Assembly (NCBI GenBank): GCA_035536455.1
Contig: DATLOC010000053.1
Location: 62,001-126,000, forward strand
Origin: DASUNQ01 sp035536455
Lineage (GTDB): Bacteria; Acidobacteriota; Thermoanaerobaculia; Multivoradales; UBA5704
DNA length: 64,000 nucleotides
Direction of reading: 5' to 3'
The translations under genes and the position numbers were made by a program. Positions 44,339 to 52,044 of the stretch are shown in pieces. Below the pieces are notes generated by a model. The model made no database searches, was not told the origin of the DNA, and saw only the letters and a program-made list of their open reading frames with translations. Every line of letters starts with the position of its first letter. The stretch's first letter is position 1.

Positions 44339-45144
44339 CGCTCCGCCCGACGCTGGCTCTCCTGACCTGCCTCTTCCTGCTCGGAGCGGCCGGGGCGAAG
44401 GCCCAGTCGCGCTCGCCCGTCCTCCCCGACGTCGGCTTCGACCAGAACCTGGGCGCCAAGCTCCCGCTGGACCTCCCCTTCCGCGACGAAGCAGGCCGCG
44501 CCGTCCGCCTCGGCGACCTCTTCGGCCGCCGGCCGGTCGTCCTCGCCTTCGCCTACCACACCTGCCCGATGCTCTGCGGCCTGGTGCAGGAGGGGATCGC
44601 CAGCGCGCTCAAGCCCCTGGCGCTGGAGGCCGGCCGCGACTTCGACGTCGTCGTCGTCAGCATCGACCCGGCCGACACCCCCGAGCGCGCCGCCGCCGCC
44701 GAGCGCCGGGCGCTGGACCGTTACGGCCGCCGCGGCGCCGGCCAGACGCCGGCCGCCGGCTTCCACTACCTGACCGGGCGCGACCCGGCGATCAAGGCCC
44801 TCGCCGACGCCGCCGGCTTCCGCTACCGCCGGGTGCCCGAGCGCGGCGAGTACGCGCACGCCGCCGGCGTCGTCGTGGCGGCGCCGGACGGCACCGTGGC
44901 GCGCTACCTCTTCGGCATCGAGCTGGCGCCGCGCGACCTCCGCCTGGCGCTCGTCGAGGCGGCGGAAGGCAAGATCGGCACCGCCGTCGACCAGATCCTC
45001 CTCTACTGCTTTCACTACGACCCGGCGCTCGGCCGCTACAGCGCCGCGGTGATGAACCTGGTGCGCCTGGCCGGCGCCGCCACCGCCCTCGGCCTCGTCG
45101 GCTTCGTGCTGATCATGCGGCGGCGAGACACGGGGGGCGCCTGA
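44335..45144 (+). CDS. SCO1/SenC copper chaperone for cytochrome oxidase, with C-terminal membrane helix
   Basis: 269 residues. Signal segment LALLTCLFLLGAAGAKAQ, a thioredoxin-like domain with the copper motif C77-PMLC81 in YHTCPMLCGL, and a distal His region (EYAHAAGVVV). A C-terminal membrane helix (VRLAGAATALGLVGFVLIMR) is present, as in many Sco proteins next to ACIII. It should deliver copper to the CuA site of subunit II. ATG overlaps the preceding stop. Confidence 0.88.
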   Translation: MTLRPTLALLTCLFLLGAAGAKAQSRSPVLPDVGFDQNLGAKLPLDLPFRDEAGRAVRLGDLFGRRPVVLAFAYHTCPMLCGLVQEGIASALKPLALEAGRDFDVVVVSIDPADTPERAAAAERRALDRYGRRGAGQTPAAGFHYLTGRDPAIKALADAAGFRYRRVPERGEYAHAAGVVVAAPDGTVARYLFGIELAPRDLRLALVEAAEGKIGTAVDQILLYCFHYDPALGRYSAAVMNLVRLAGAATALGLVGFVLIMRRRDTGGA

Positions 45145-46112
45145 TGCCGGAAGAGATCCCTCTCTTCCCCGAGGCAGCCTCCAGCCTCGCGCGCGAGGTC
45201 GACGCCCTCTTCGTCGCCTGGTCGCTGATCAGCGCCTTCTTCACCCTGCTGATCGCCGGCCTGATCGTCTTCTTCATGGTCAAGTACCGGCGGCGCGGCG
45301 AGCACGAGGTGGGGCTCGCCGAGCGGGCGCCGCTCTGGCTCGAAGCCGCCTGGTCGATCGTGCCGCTGGCCATCTGCCTGGTGATGTTCGGCTGGGGGGC
45401 GCGGGTCTTCTACAAGCTCTACCGGCCGCCGGCCGACGCCGTCGAGTACTGGGCGGTGGGCAAGCAGTGGATGTGGAAGTTCCAGCACCCGGCCGGCAAC
45501 CGCGAGATCAACCGCCTGCGGGTGCCGGTGGGGCGGCCGGTGCGGCTGACCATGACCTCCGAGGACGTCATCCACAGCTTCTTCGTCCCCGAGTTCCGCA
45601 CCAAGCAGGACGTGCTGCCGGGGCGCTACTCGTCGGTCTGGTTCCGCGCCACCAAGCCCGGCACCTACAAGCTCTTCTGCACCGAGTACTGCGGCGCCGA
45701 GCACTCGCAGATGATCGGCCAGGTCATCGCCCTGTCGCCGCAGGACTACGAGCAGTGGCTCGCCGGCGGCGTGCCCGGGCGCTCGATGACCGAGTCGGGC
45801 GCCGCGCTCTTCCAGACCCTGGCCTGCGACACCTGCCACCTGGCCGGCGCCGGCGGCCGCGCCCCGCGCGCCCCGGCCCTCGACGGCGTCTTCGGCAAAC
45901 AGGTGGCCCTGGCCGGCGGCCAGGTGCTGATCGCCGACGAGAACTACCTGCGCGAGTCGATCCTGCAGCCGGCGGTCAAGGTGGTGGCGGGGTGGACGCC
46001 GATCATGCCGACCTACCAGGGGCAGGTCACGGAGGAGCAGTTGAACCAGCTCATCGCCTACATCAAGTCGCTCGGCGCGGCGACCGCCGCCGCGGGGACG
46101 GAGCCCGAATGA
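45144..46112 (+). CDS. coxB: Cytochrome c oxidase subunit II with fused cytochrome c (caa3 type)
   Basis: 322 residues. Two N-terminal helices, a cupredoxin domain with CuA ligands in FCTEYCGAEHSQM (CxxxCxxxHxxM), and a C-terminal cytochrome c domain with CDTCH and an axial Met probably in WTPIMPTYQG. The fused heme domain makes this a caa3-type oxidase able to take electrons from ActE-like donors. It starts at the stop of the Sco gene. Confidence 0.94.
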   Translation: MPEEIPLFPEAASSLAREVDALFVAWSLISAFFTLLIAGLIVFFMVKYRRRGEHEVGLAERAPLWLEAAWSIVPLAICLVMFGWGARVFYKLYRPPADAVEYWAVGKQWMWKFQHPAGNREINRLRVPVGRPVRLTMTSEDVIHSFFVPEFRTKQDVLPGRYSSVWFRATKPGTYKLFCTEYCGAEHSQMIGQVIALSPQDYEQWLAGGVPGRSMTESGAALFQTLACDTCHLAGAGGRAPRAPALDGVFGKQVALAGGQVLIADENYLRESILQPAVKVVAGWTPIMPTYQGQVTEEQLNQLIAYIKSLGAATAAAGTEPE

Positions 46113-47779
46113 CGATGGAACCGACCCGCGATACCGCGCTGCCGATGCGCAACTACCTGAACGCCTCTTACGGCGTCCGCTCCTGGCTCTTCACCCTCGA
46201 CCACAAGCGGATCGCCATCCTCTACCTCTTCTCGATCACCCTCTTCTTCTTCCTGGGCGGCGTCTTCGCCACCCTGATCCGCCTCGAGCTGCTGACCCCG
46301 CAGGGCGACCTGGTGCAGGCGGACACCTACAACCGCCTCTTCACCATGCACGGCGTGGTGATGGTCTTCTTCTTCCTGATCCCTTCGATCCCGGCGACCT
46401 TGGGCAACTTCTTCGTGCCGATCATGATCGGCGCCAAGGACCTCGCCTTCCCGCGCTTGAACCTGGCGAGCTGGTACGTCTACACGCTGGGCGGGCTCTT
46501 CACCCTCTGGGCGATCGTCCACGGCGGCGTCGACACCGGCTGGACCTTCTACACCCCGCTCTCGACCAAGTTCTCGAACAGCTACGTCGTCTCGACGGCG
46601 CTCGGCATCTTCATCATCGGCTTCTCGTCCATCTTCACCGGCCTCAACTTCATCGTCACCATCCACCGCATGCGGGCGCCGGGGCTGACCTGGTTCCGGC
46701 TGCCGCTCTTCATCTGGTCGCAGTACGCGACCAGCCTGATCATCGTCCTGGGGACGCCGGTCATCGCGGTGACGGTCCTCATGGTGGCGCTCGAGCGGGT
46801 CCTCCACCTCGGCATCTTCGACCCGGCGCTGGGCGGCGATCCGGTCCTCTTCCAGCACCTCTTCTGGTTCTACTCCCACCCGGCGGTCTACATCATGATC
46901 CTGCCGGCGATGGGGGTGATCAGCGAGCTGGTCGCCGCCTTCGCGCGCAAGCGCATCTTCGGCTACCGCTTCGTCGCCTACGCCTCGATCGGCCTGGCGG
47001 TGCTCGGCTTCCTGGTCTGGGGGCACCACCTCTTCGTCGCCGGCCAGTCGCTCTACGCGGCGACGGTCTTCTCGGTCCTCTCGATGCTTGTGGCGGTGCC
47101 CTCGGCGGTCAAGGTCTTCAACTGGACGGCGACGCTCTTCGAGGGCTCGATCTCCTACGAGACGCCGATGCTCTACGCCCTGGGCTTCATCGGCCTCTTC
47201 ACGATCGGCGGGCTGACCGGGGTGATGCTCGCGACCCTGGGCATCGACGTCCACGTCCACGACACCTACTTCATCGTCGCCCACTTCCACTACATCATGG
47301 TGGGCGGCGCGATCATGGGGTACCTGGGCGGCCTCCACTACTGGTGGCCGAAGATCGTCGGGCGACTCTACCCGGTGTTCCTCTCCCGCCTCGCGGCGCT
47401 GCTCGTCTTCGTCGGTTTCAACCTGACCTTCTTCCCGCAGTTCATCCTCGGCTACCTCGGCATGCCGCGCCGCTACTGGTCCTACCCGGACGAGTACCAG
47501 GTGCTCAACGTCCTCTCCACCGCCGGCGCCTCGATCCTGGCGGTCGGCTATGTCATCCCGATGTGCTACTTCCTCTGGTCGATGCGTTACGGCAAGGCGG
47601 CGAGCGCCAACCCCTGGGGGGTCGTCGGGCTGGAGTGGGAGATCACCTCGCCGCCGCCGCCGCACAACTTCGACGTCCAGCCGGTGATCACGCACGGGCC
47701 TTACGACTACGGCGTCGGCTACCACGGTGCCTCCGAGGAGGAGCCGGAGCGGCGGCCGGGGGAGGCGCACGGTGGCTGA
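46109..47779 (+). CDS. coxA: Cytochrome c oxidase subunit I, A2-type
   Basis: 556 residues, twelve helices. Heme and CuB ligands are seen in TMHGVVMVFF, WFYSHPAVYIMILP, WGHHLF and VAHFHYIMVGG. Helix VI reads YSHPAVYI rather than GHPEVYI, so the key Glu is replaced and a Tyr-Ser pair stands before the His, the mark of A2-type heme-copper oxidases such as that of Rhodothermus marinus. It reduces oxygen and pumps protons. ATG overlaps the coxB stop. Confidence 0.95.
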   Translation: MTMEPTRDTALPMRNYLNASYGVRSWLFTLDHKRIAILYLFSITLFFFLGGVFATLIRLELLTPQGDLVQADTYNRLFTMHGVVMVFFFLIPSIPATLGNFFVPIMIGAKDLAFPRLNLASWYVYTLGGLFTLWAIVHGGVDTGWTFYTPLSTKFSNSYVVSTALGIFIIGFSSIFTGLNFIVTIHRMRAPGLTWFRLPLFIWSQYATSLIIVLGTPVIAVTVLMVALERVLHLGIFDPALGGDPVLFQHLFWFYSHPAVYIMILPAMGVISELVAAFARKRIFGYRFVAYASIGLAVLGFLVWGHHLFVAGQSLYAATVFSVLSMLVAVPSAVKVFNWTATLFEGSISYETPMLYALGFIGLFTIGGLTGVMLATLGIDVHVHDTYFIVAHFHYIMVGGAIMGYLGGLHYWWPKIVGRLYPVFLSRLAALLVFVGFNLTFFPQFILGYLGMPRRYWSYPDEYQVLNVLSTAGASILAVGYVIPMCYFLWSMRYGKAASANPWGVVGLEWEITSPPPPHNFDVQPVITHGPYDYGVGYHGASEEEPERRPGEAHGG

Positions 47780-48437
47780 TCACGCCCACGCCGGCGGCCA
47801 CCCGGCGCTCGCCCACCACTTCGACTCGCTCGAGCAGCAGCGCGAGTCCTCGACCCTCGGGATGTGGCTCTTCCTGGTCACCGAGATCATGTTCTTCGGC
47901 GGCTTCTTCCTCGCCTACCTGGTCTACCGCGTGCAGTACCAGCAGGCTTTCTTCGCGGCCAGCCACCACCTCGACATCACGGCCGGCGCGATCAACACGG
48001 TGGTGCTGATCGGCAGCAGCCTGACCATGGCGCTCGCCGTCTGGGCGTCGCAGGTCTCACGGCGGAAGCTGATCGTCGTCTTCCTCCTCGCCACGATCGC
48101 CCTCGGCGGCGTCTTCCTGGGCATCAAGGCCTACGAGTACAACCACAAGTTCCACGACCACCTGGTCCCCGGCCCCGACTTCCGCTGGGAGGGGCCGCAC
48201 GCGCGCCACGCCGAGATCTTCTTCAGCCTCTACTTCGGCATGACCGGCCTGCACGCCCTGCACATGGTGATCGGCATCGGCGTCCTCGCCGCGCTGCTGC
48301 GGCCGTCCTGGAAGGGGCGCTACACGGCCGAGTACAACAACCCGGTCGAGAACGTCGGGCTCTACTGGCACTTCGTGGACATCGTCTGGATCTTCCTCTT
48401 CCCGCTCCTCTACCTGATCGGACTGCACGCGCGATGA
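47772..48437 (+). CDS. coxC: Cytochrome c oxidase subunit III
   Basis: 221 residues, five helices. LGMWLFLVTEIMFFGGFFLA, then YFGMTGLHALHMVIGIGVLA and YWHFVDIVWIFLFPLLYLIG are the family signatures. It stabilises subunit I. The GTG at 47772 overlaps the coxA stop, and the gene overlaps the subunit IV gene by 4 nt (ATGA). Confidence 0.93.
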   Translation: MADHAHAGGHPALAHHFDSLEQQRESSTLGMWLFLVTEIMFFGGFFLAYLVYRVQYQQAFFAASHHLDITAGAINTVVLIGSSLTMALAVWASQVSRRKLIVVFLLATIALGGVFLGIKAYEYNHKFHDHLVPGPDFRWEGPHARHAEIFFSLYFGMTGLHALHMVIGIGVLAALLRPSWKGRYTAEYNNPVENVGLYWHFVDIVWIFLFPLLYLIGLHAR

Positions 48438-48733
48438 GCGAGCAAGCCCACTCCCGGCGGCCCTACTACCTGGTCTTCGGCGCCCTCATGGTGCTGACCG
48501 CGCTGACCTACTGGGTGGCGACCCTCGACCTCGGGCCGCTCAACGACGTCGTGGCGCTGGGGATCGCGGTGACCAAGGCGGTGCTGGTCATCCTCATCTT
48601 CATGCACGTGCGCCACAGCACGCGGATGACCAAGCTGACGATCGCCGCCGGCTTCTTCTGGCTGGCCATCATGCTGGCGCTGACGCTGGCGGACTACCTG
48701 ACGCGGGGGATGACCGGCATCCCGGGCAAGTGA
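48434..48733 (+). CDS. coxD: Cytochrome c oxidase subunit IV family protein
   Basis: 99 residues, three helices. YYLVFGALMVLTALTYWVAT, then ALGIAVTKAVLVILIFMHVR and TIAAGFFWLAIMLALTLADY with the HVRHSTRMTK loop are the bacterial oxidase subunit IV family. It aids assembly. ATG overlaps coxC. The last gene with a clear oxidase role in the operon. Confidence 0.88.
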   Translation: MSEQAHSRRPYYLVFGALMVLTALTYWVATLDLGPLNDVVALGIAVTKAVLVILIFMHVRHSTRMTKLTIAAGFFWLAIMLALTLADYLTRGMTGIPGK

Positions 48734-49317
48734 GGAAGGCCAACCAGTCGCTGCTCGACCTCTTCCTCGAGCTCCAGCTCCTCGACCGCATCCCGCGCGC
48801 CGGCTACGTGCTGCGCGGCGTCGCCTACCCGGAGAGCGTCACCGAGCACTCCTGGCACACCGCCTTCCTGGTCTGGGCGCTGGCGGCGGAGGCCCCCGAG
48901 GTGGACCGCGAGCGGGCCGTCGGCATCGCCCTCGTCCACGACCTCGCCGAGCTGCGCATCGGCGACCTCCCGCGCACCGCGGCGCGCTACTTCCCCGAAG
49001 GCGTCAAGCAAGCCGCCGAGACCGCGGCGATCGACGAGGTCCTGGCGCCGCTCCCCGAGGAGGCGCGCCGGCTCTACCGCGAGTACCTGGAGGGAACGAC
49101 ACCGGAGGCGAAGCTGGTCAAGGCCTGCGACAAGCTCCAGCTCATGGTGAAGGTCGCCGTCTACGAGCGCTGGGGGACGGGAGCGCTGGCGGAGTTCTGG
49201 GACAACCCCGACAACTTCCCCGACGGCGGCTTCCCGGCGGTCAAGGAGCTGTTCGAGGAGCTGCGGAAACGGCGGGAGCAGAACCGGCTGCCGATGCCGG
49301 GGCCGGTGGCGGAGTAG
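48730..49317 (+). CDS. HD-domain hydrolase (YfbR-like nucleotidase family)
   Basis: 195 residues. TEHSWHTAFLVW, ALVHDLAELRIGDL and LVKACDKLQLMVKV give the H...HD...D metal set of the HD superfamily; the size and the EHSWH variant match the HD_3/YfbR 5'-deoxynucleotidase-like group. The GTG start is coupled to the coxD stop (GTGA). It is probably a housekeeping nucleotide phosphatase cotranscribed with the oxidase. Confidence 0.82.
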   Translation: MRKANQSLLDLFLELQLLDRIPRAGYVLRGVAYPESVTEHSWHTAFLVWALAAEAPEVDRERAVGIALVHDLAELRIGDLPRTAARYFPEGVKQAAETAAIDEVLAPLPEEARRLYREYLEGTTPEAKLVKACDKLQLMVKVAVYERWGTGALAEFWDNPDNFPDGGFPAVKELFEELRKRREQNRLPMPGPVAE

Positions 49318-49347
49318 AGTTAAGCTAGCTACTCGGCGACGCTAGCC

Positions 49348-49575
49348 ATGACTTTCACGCGGATCACGATCGACCCCAAGCAGATGGGCGGAGTCCCCTG
49401 CATCCGCCGACTGCGCATCCCCGTGGCGACCATCGTCGACATGGTGGCCGAGGGTCTAGGCGTCGAAGAGATCCTCGAGGCCTATCCGGACTTGGAGGCG
49501 GAGGACGTCAAGGAGGCCCTACGCTACGCCGCCGAGGCCGTCCGGGAGCGTGAGCTGCCGCTCGTCTCGGCCTGA
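49348..49575 (+). CDS. DUF433 family antitoxin
   Basis: 75 residues. RITIDPKQMGGVPCIRRLRI, then DMVAEGLGVEEILEAYPDLE are DUF433: a winged HTH-like protein that acts as antitoxin to DUF5615. Its stop meets the start of the next gene (overlap of one base). It binds its own promoter in related systems. Confidence 0.88.
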   Translation: MTFTRITIDPKQMGGVPCIRRLRIPVATIVDMVAEGLGVEEILEAYPDLEAEDVKEALRYAAEAVRERELPLVSA

Positions 49576-49943
49576 TGCGCTTCCTGATCGACAACGCCCT
49601 CTCTCCAGCACTCGCAGCGGCACTCGGCAACTCGGGGCACGACGCGGTCCACGTCCGCGACGTAGGTCTGCGTAACGCGGACGACGAGGACATCATGCTC
49701 TTCGCCGCCACGGAAGCGCGGATCGTCGTGTCGGCCGATACCGACTTCGGCGCACTGCTGGCTCTCTACGAGCGACAACTGCCGTCTCTGATTCTCTTCC
49801 GGCGGGGCTCGCCCCGAGCGCCCATCCGCCAGGCAGCCCTCCTGCTTGCCAACCTTCCTCAGCTTGAAGAAGACCTTCAGCGCGGCGCCGTCGTGAGCAT
49901 CCACGCCGGTCGCCTTCGCATTCGGCTACTTCCCTTGCGCTAG
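49575..49943 (+). CDS. DUF5615 PIN-like toxin
   Basis: 122 residues. MRFLIDNALSPALAAALGNS, HVRDVGL, and the acidic VVSADTDFGALLALYERQLP fit DUF5615, a PIN-like nuclease fold with Asp residues for metal. It forms a module with DUF433. The 3' end overlaps the converging antitoxin-like gene by 18 bp. Confidence 0.87.
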   Translation: MRFLIDNALSPALAAALGNSGHDAVHVRDVGLRNADDEDIMLFAATEARIVVSADTDFGALLALYERQLPSLILFRRGSPRAPIRQAALLLANLPQLEEDLQRGAVVSIHAGRLRIRLLPLR

Positions 49944-50177
49944 AAGCAGCCCGCGGATCGCCTCGCCATCTAGCTCGTCGAGGAGCTGCCAGCCGTTGAC
50001 GACCTCGCCGTGGTCGGCTTGGAGGATCGACTCCAGCAGGAGCGCCTGCTCTTCCAGGGAGAGGGTGAAGCCCTCCTGGGCTTCCGGCACCAGGAGGGTG
50101 ACCGTCGCACCCTCCTCGAGAGTCCCGTCAGGCACGTCCAACTTGCCGCCGACGACCTTCGCGGTGATGACCTTCAT
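49926..50177 (-). CDS. AbrB-like antitoxin protein, no toxin partner of its own
   Basis: 83 residues: KVITAKVVGGKLDVPDGTLE with VTLLVPE is a short beta-strand domain like AbrB/MazE-type antitoxins; the rest is helical with EEQALLLESILQADHGEVVN. It follows the HEPN gene by 12 bp, so three leftward genes MNT-HEPN-antitoxin may form an operon. No RelE/ParE-type partner lies next to it. Confidence 0.68.
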   Translation of the reverse strand: MKVITAKVVGGKLDVPDGTLEEGATVTLLVPEAQEGFTLSLEEQALLLESILQADHGEVVNGWQLLDELDGEAIRGLLLAQGK

Positions 50178-50189
50178 ACAAGCTTTGGT

Positions 50190-50579
50190 CTATGCCAGCT
50201 CGCGCTTGATGCGCTCCACTAAGCCGCGGGCCGCTGCGATCTCTTCGCGCGCGCCGGCATCGTCGACGACGAACGCCCGGGCGTAGTCGGCTTCCTCGCG
50301 GAACTTCTGCAGCCGCGCCAGCAACCGCGAGGTGGCGGGATCGTAGACCCCGGGCTTCACGAGGTGCGCGTTCCACAGGTGCTGGACCCCGCCGTGGCTC
50401 CGCGGCTCGAGCCCGTCGGCGTAGAGCCGGGCGCGTACCGCGTGGAAGACGGCGAAGTAAGCGCGCGCGAGGGCGATGCGAGGGTGGCCCAGCTCCAGGA
50501 GATGATCGGCGACCCGCAGCTCCTCGTCGGCGAGCTCGAGCTCCGCCGCCGCCGCGTTGCGGCGGCCCTCGGCGGTCAG
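50190..50579 (-). CDS. HEPN-domain protein of MNT/HEPN pair, probable CTG start
   Basis: 129 residues. YFAVFHAVRARLYADGLEPR, then SHGGVQHLW is the HEPN signature with RxxxxxH-type residues; family members are RNases kept inactive by their MNT partner. There is no ATG, GTG or TTG in frame that keeps the domain. A CTG at 50577-50579 overlaps the MNT stop (CTGA), with GAGGGGA 7 nt upstream, and is the likely start. Confidence 0.8.
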   Translation of the reverse strand: MTAEGRRNAAAAELELADEELRVADHLLELGHPRIALARAYFAVFHAVRARLYADGLEPRSHGGVQHLWNAHLVKPGVYDPATSRLLARLQKFREEADYARAFVVDDAGAREEIAAARGLVERIKRELA

Positions 50580-50932
50580 AGCGGGATCCCCTCGCGCTCT
50601 ATATCCACGAGCAGCGGGCGCTCCTGGGCGCGCCAGAGAGCGTAGGTTTCGCGATCGAAGATGGCGGGAGAGAGGCGCAGGTCCAAGGGGAGACCGACGT
50701 CCGTGGCGAGGTCGATCACGTCCCGCTGCGTCGTCCAATCAACGCGTTCCAGCACGACCGCCACGTCGACATCGGAGTCCTCGTCGGCTTCGCCGCGCGC
50801 GAACGAGCCGAAGAGGCGCACCTCGACGACGGCGTCGCCGAGCCGCCGGCGGAGCTCCTGAGCGAAGCGGGCGGCGGCGGTATACGCGAGTGGCGCGACG
50901 GCGACCTTGGGCTCGGCCATGGGACGGGCCAT
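50576..50932 (-). CDS. MNT-type minimal nucleotidyltransferase, antitoxin of HEPN
   Basis: 118 residues. VRLFGSFARGEADEDSDVDV is the GSxARGxxxxxSDxD site of MNT enzymes, which modify their HEPN partner. ATG at 50932; an in-frame ATG at 50920 is also possible. The gene before it on this strand is 460 bp away, across the 21-bp repeats. Confidence 0.86.
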   Translation of the reverse strand: MARPMAEPKVAVAPLAYTAAARFAQELRRRLGDAVVEVRLFGSFARGEADEDSDVDVAVVLERVDWTTQRDVIDLATDVGLPLDLRLSPAIFDRETYALWRAQERPLLVDIEREGIPL

Positions 50933-51025
50933 GGTAACACTCGGACTTCTGGCTGCCGCCGCAGCGCTCCTGTCGTTCGTTGGGGATTAAGGGTGCGACG
51001 CTCCGCGACGCCCGCCGAGCGGCGG

Positions 51026-51277
51026 CCAATGGCCTGCGGGAGGCGCGGAACTCCTTGCGGCGGCTTCGGAACCCTTTCCCGGAGCGTGGGAATGGGTTGC
51101 GCGGGCCGGGGAATGGGTTGCGGAGCGCCGGGAACCCTTTCCGAGCGCCTCGGAATAGGTTCCGCAGCGCGCGCAACCCATTCCCGGCGTCGCGCAATCG
51201 ATTCCCGGCGCCGCGCAGGAGGTTCCGTCGGGCGCGCAGGAGGTTCCGAGGTCCCGGGAAGACATTGGGAGGCTCCA
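51026..51277. repeat. Degenerate 21-bp tandem array, about 12 units, no length variation
   Basis: Units restart at 51026, 51047, 51068, 51089, 51110, 51131, 51152, 51173, 51194, 51215, 51236 and 51257 without a single indel. Each has a GGAA-N4-TTCC-like dyad (as in GGAACCCTTTCC, GGAATAGGTTCC and GCAACCCATTCC) and nine GC-rich bases. Weaker traces reach about 51340. As 21 is a multiple of 3, both strands read open as heptads with Arg-Asn: RNPFPxx rightward, RNLLRxx leftward. It occupies most of 50933-51392, which has no other gene I can support. Confidence 0.85.
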
Positions 51278-51392
51278 CCGGGGCGTCTGAAGGTCGCGCG
51301 GGGACATTCCGGGGCTTCCGGCGGGCGTTACGCCAGGCGCGCAGGATCTCGGCCGGCACGCTGGCCTGGCGCGGCCCGCCGAGGGCCGGGAC

Positions 51393-51992
51393 CTACTCGC
51401 TTCGCCGGCGCGACTTGCCCTTTTCGCCTTCCAGCTCGATGCCGCGCTTGCCGAGGAGCTTCTTGAGGCGGGCGTAGATGTTCTCGCCGAGGAGGGAGTT
51501 GGCGGTGGTCGTCAGGTCGCGCAGCACGGTGCGCAGCTCCTCGGAGCCGCTCCAGTGGCGGCGGGCGTAGTTCTCCAGCTCGCCGCCGAAGGCCTGGGAG
51601 AGGACGGCCGCGGCGAGGACCAGGTCCTCCAGATAGCCGGCGCCGCCGATCAGCGCTTCGGGGAGGAGGTCGGTCGGCAGGATGAAGTACGCGATGGCGC
51701 CGCCGATCAGCGCGCGCGTCGGCCCCGGGACGTCCTTGTCGAGGGCCAGCCGCACCAGCAGCATGAAGACGTCGGGGACGAGGAGGAGCGCCTTGAGCGC
51801 CTTGCCCGAGAGCTTCCCGCCCTTGCTCTCGGCGGTCGTGACCACCCGGCCGCGCAGCCGGTCGTAGAAGGAGAGGAGGCCGGTCGAGCGCAGCTCGCTC
51901 TCGAGCTCGGCGCCGCCGCGGACGAGCGCCGTCTCCGAGCGCTCCTCCGCCGCCGCGATCTCCACGTCAGGGTCCTTCGTCAGGTTGGCCAT
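51393..51992 (-). CDS. DUF1232 (YkvA-like) membrane-associated protein
   Basis: 199 residues. LVRLALDKDVPGPTRALIGG and AIAYFILPTDLLPEALIGGA are the DUF1232 core, with GYLEDLVLAAAVLS. Function unknown; some homologues affect permeability. GGAGGGA 3-5 nt before the ATG. The C-terminal KSRRRSE end lies next to the repeat array. Confidence 0.85.
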   Translation of the reverse strand: MANLTKDPDVEIAAAEERSETALVRGGAELESELRSTGLLSFYDRLRGRVVTTAESKGGKLSGKALKALLLVPDVFMLLVRLALDKDVPGPTRALIGGAIAYFILPTDLLPEALIGGAGYLEDLVLAAAVLSQAFGGELENYARRHWSGSEELRTVLRDLTTTANSLLGENIYARLKKLLGKRGIELEGEKGKSRRRSE

Positions 51993-52044
51993 GGCTCCCT
52001 CCGCTGCCTACTCAGCGCTTCAAGCGGCGTGCCACGCACGCCTT

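Noticed and set aside
50980..51477. 165-codon rightward gene over the 21-bp repeats
   Set aside because: The heptad text arises on both strands because the unit is nearly palindromic, and the frame runs into the 3' end of the DUF1232 gene. Listed as a repeat, not a CDS.
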